From AC-32 sp963717475 (GTDB lineage: Bacteria; Actinomycetota; Thermoleophilia; Gaiellales; Gaiellaceae): DNA of 64,000 nt. A model generated the notes under the pieces. It was given only the letters and a program-made list of their open reading frames with translations. It did not search any database and was not told the origin of the DNA. Position 1 is the stretch's first letter. Every line of letters begins with the position of its first letter. Below, in pieces: positions 62,215 through 64,000 of the stretch. The stretch lies in NCBI GenBank assembly GCA_963717475.1, contig OY970337.1, positions 868,001-932,000 of the forward strand. Direction: 5' to 3'. The position numbers were made by a program, and so were the translations under genes.

Positions 62215-63552
62215 ATGTCGACCGACGTCGTCACGATGGACAAGATCGTCTCGCTCTGCCGGCGGCGCGGGTTCGTCTTCCCGTCCTCCGAGATCTACGG
62301 CGGGCTCGGTTCCACGTACGACTACGGCCACTACGGCGTCCTGACGAAGAACAACATCCGCTCGCGCTGGTTCTCGTCGATGGTGCAGGAGCGCGACGAC
62401 ATCGTCGCCCTCGACTCGGCGGTCATCCTCAACCCGCGCGTCTGGGAGGCGTCCGGCCACGTCGAGGGCTTCACCGACCCGCTCGTCGACTGCCGCACCT
62501 GCAAGCTCAGGTTCCGCGGCGACCGGCTCGAGGACTCGCAGTGCGGCCGCAAGCCGAGCAAGAAGCCGGGCGAGACTCCCGACTGCGACCTGACCGAGCC
62601 GCGCCAGTTCAACCTGATGTTCGAGACGTCGGTGGGCGCGCTCGTCGAGGGGGGCTCCACCGCCTACCTGCGGCCGGAGACCGCGCAGGGCATCTTCATC
62701 AACTTCAAGAACGTCCTTCAGCTCGCCCGGCGGCGGCCGCCGTTCGGGATCGCGCAGGTCGGCAAGTCGTTCCGCAACGAGATCACCCCGGGGAACTTTC
62801 TCTTCCGGCTGCGCGAGTTCGAGCAGATGGAAATGGAGTTCTTCGTCCCGCCGGACGAGGGCGAGCGCTGGCACGCGTACTGGATCGAGGAGCGGATGCG
62901 CTGGTATCGGGAGCTCGGCCTGCGCGACTCGCAGCTCCGCATCCGCGAGCACGGGCCCGAGGAGCGGTCGCACTACTCGCTCGCGACGAGCGACATCGAG
63001 TACCTCTACCCGATCGGCTGGTCGGAGCTCGAGGGCGTCGCCTACCGCGGCGAGTACGACTTGCGGGCTCACACCGAGGCTTCCGGCACGAAGCTCGAGT
63101 ACGTCGATCCCGACGGTTCGCGCTACACGCCGCACGTGATCGAGCCCGCGGTCTCGATCGACCGGATCCTGCTCGCGGTGCTGATCGACGCGTACGCCGA
63201 GGAAGAGGTCGAGGGGCGCGAGCGGACGCTCCTGCGCCTGCACCCGTCGGTCGCGCCGGTCAAAGCCGCGGTGCTGCCGCTCATCTCCAAGGCGGACGCG
63301 GGCATGGTCGAGCCGGCGCGCCGGCTCTACGAGGAGCTGCGGGCCCACCACTTCGTCGAGTACGACGACGGCGGGAACATCGGGCGGCGCTACCGGCGGC
63401 AGGACGAGATCGGCACGCCGTGGGCGTTCACGATCGACGACGTGACGCTGGAGGACGGCACAGTGACCGTCCGCGATCGCGACTCGCTCGCCCAGGAGCG
63501 GCTGCCGCTCGAAGGCGTGCCCGCCTGGCTCGACGACGCGCTCGCACGCTAG
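62215..63552 (+). CDS. glyS: Glycyl-tRNA synthetase (alpha2 type)
   Basis: 445 residues, ATG 62215. Class II core: DKIVSLCRRRGFVFPSSEIYGG, YDYGHYGVLTKNNI, zinc-insertion CRTC and DSQC (about 93-110), RPETAQGIFINFKNV, FRNEITPGNFLFRLREFEQME, and motif 3 SIDRILLAVLIDAY. C-terminal anticodon-binding domain (LHPSVAPVKAAVLPLISKA) ends near DDGGNIGRRYRRQDEIGTPW. Charges tRNA-Gly. Confidence 0.96.
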   Translation: MSTDVVTMDKIVSLCRRRGFVFPSSEIYGGLGSTYDYGHYGVLTKNNIRSRWFSSMVQERDDIVALDSAVILNPRVWEASGHVEGFTDPLVDCRTCKLRFRGDRLEDSQCGRKPSKKPGETPDCDLTEPRQFNLMFETSVGALVEGGSTAYLRPETAQGIFINFKNVLQLARRRPPFGIAQVGKSFRNEITPGNFLFRLREFEQMEMEFFVPPDEGERWHAYWIEERMRWYRELGLRDSQLRIREHGPEERSHYSLATSDIEYLYPIGWSELEGVAYRGEYDLRAHTEASGTKLEYVDPDGSRYTPHVIEPAVSIDRILLAVLIDAYAEEEVEGRERTLLRLHPSVAPVKAAVLPLISKADAGMVEPARRLYEELRAHHFVEYDDGGNIGRRYRRQDEIGTPWAFTIDDVTLEDGTVTVRDRDSLAQERLPLEGVPAWLDDALAR

Positions 63553-63598
63553 CTCGCGCGGGCGTGTCGCGTTTGCGCGCGGCGGGAACGTCCGGGAC

Positions 63599-64000
63599 AT
63601 GGAGAAGACCGCTCGGATCCAGGAAGTTCAGACGTTCCAGACGAAGTCCGGGAACACGCGCTTCGTCGCGCGCGACGAGGACGGTGACGAGTACACGACC
63701 TTCCGCGAGGAGATCGGTCGCTCCGCGCTCGCGGCCCAGGGCCGCAAAGCGCGGCTCGAGTACCACGAGGAACAGCGGAACGGCTTTCGCAACGTCTACC
63801 TCGACTCGGTCGATCCGCTCGCGGACGAAGGCGGCGACGGGGACGACGAGCGGGTCGACGAGGTCGCCTGGAAGACGGCCGTCGACTCGGCTCCGTGGCT
63901 GCTCGGCTCGACCCCGCCTGAGCGCGAGGTCCCGCCCGAGGAGCTGTTCGAGAAGCTGCAGCCGTTCAAGGAGCTCGTCGCCGAGGACATCAAGGACGGC
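63599..64000 (+). CDS. Hypothetical protein, 3' truncated by the window edge
   Basis: 134 codons from ATG 63599, still open at the right edge. Starts MEKTARIQEVQTFQTKSGNT, then DEDGDEYTTFREEIGRSALAAQG and YHEEQRNGFRNVYLDSVDPLAD, giving an OB-fold-like beta pattern, then an acidic stretch and DSAPWLLGSTPPEREVPPEELF. No family recognised; the first part may bind nucleic acid. The rest is outside the window. Confidence 0.65.
   Translation, partial: MEKTARIQEVQTFQTKSGNTRFVARDEDGDEYTTFREEIGRSALAAQGRKARLEYHEEQRNGFRNVYLDSVDPLADEGGDGDDERVDEVAWKTAVDSAPWLLGSTPPEREVPPEELFEKLQPFKELVAEDIKDG

Overview
The window looks like a chromosomal segment of a high-GC (about 70% by eye) actinobacterium, most likely of the Thermoleophilia (Gaiellales/Solirubrobacterales) type. 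The inference rests on gene content: an OdhI/GarA-type FHA gene beside an FtsR-type MerR regulator, an RsiG-like c-di-GMP anti-sigma protein, SepF/DivIVA/YggT division genes, an ImuB-DnaE2 mutasome, class-II GlyRS, the MEP isoprenoid pathway and GTG/TTG/CTG-rich starts. There is no phage, IS element or CRISPR array. Most of it is core genome, mainly in tightly overlapping minus-strand operons.

Layout. 0-5 kb: the end of an HD-GYP-like gene, a repeat protein, a glutamine amidotransferase, two sigma-70 factors and a CpsB-like phosphatase, then a 396-bp gene-free region with two perfect inverted DnaA boxes. 5-12 kb: small membrane and Cys-rich proteins, then a minus-strand run pgsA > sugar-nucleotidyltransferase fused to a decayed phosphomannomutase > RsiG-like > zinc-ribbon-FHA > MerR > PRTase. 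12-16.7 kb: a compact HutF-like amidohydrolase, a cupin, unknown genes, tRNA-Pro(GGG) with a terminator, and two degenerate receiver-domain genes. 16.7-27.2 kb: the operon rpsB-tsf-pyrH-frr-uppS-cdsA-dxr-rseP-ispG-kinase-proS-xre, coupling translation, undecaprenyl/MEP isoprenoids and phospholipid synthesis. 27.3-28.2 kb: an apparently active GGDEF enzyme. 28.2-36 kb: a division-type cluster pgeF-yggS-sepF-yggT-divIVA-yggU-dksA-lspA-rluD headed by a DHH-CBS-tRNA nucleotidyltransferase fusion where ftsZ is often found. 36-38 kb: a HisB-like protein without its metal motif, and murA. 38-43 kb: an aminotransferase, an EEP hydrolase and a GH15 glucanase. 43-48.6 kb: dnaE2, a bicupin on the opposite strand, DUF6504 and imuB under tandem LexA boxes. 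48.6-56 kb: ComB-like, rhomboid, RTX repeat protein, lipoprotein, and PPDK with its regulator PSRP. 56-64 kb: small metabolic and unknown enzymes, glyS and a truncated last gene.

Three themes cut across the window. (i) A c-di-GMP theme: an HD-GYP-like tail, a GGDEF enzyme with an intact I-site and a LexA-like upstream box, and an RsiG-like protein. (ii) Four genes whose only sensible start is CTG overlapping the previous stop (CTGA), in places where their neighbours use ATGA, GTGA or TTGA. (iii) Seven minus-strand genes with single-base frameshifts of the one-extra-base kind (one gene has two), plus one with a base missing in a homopolymer; these suggest assembly errors, or less likely decay or recoding.
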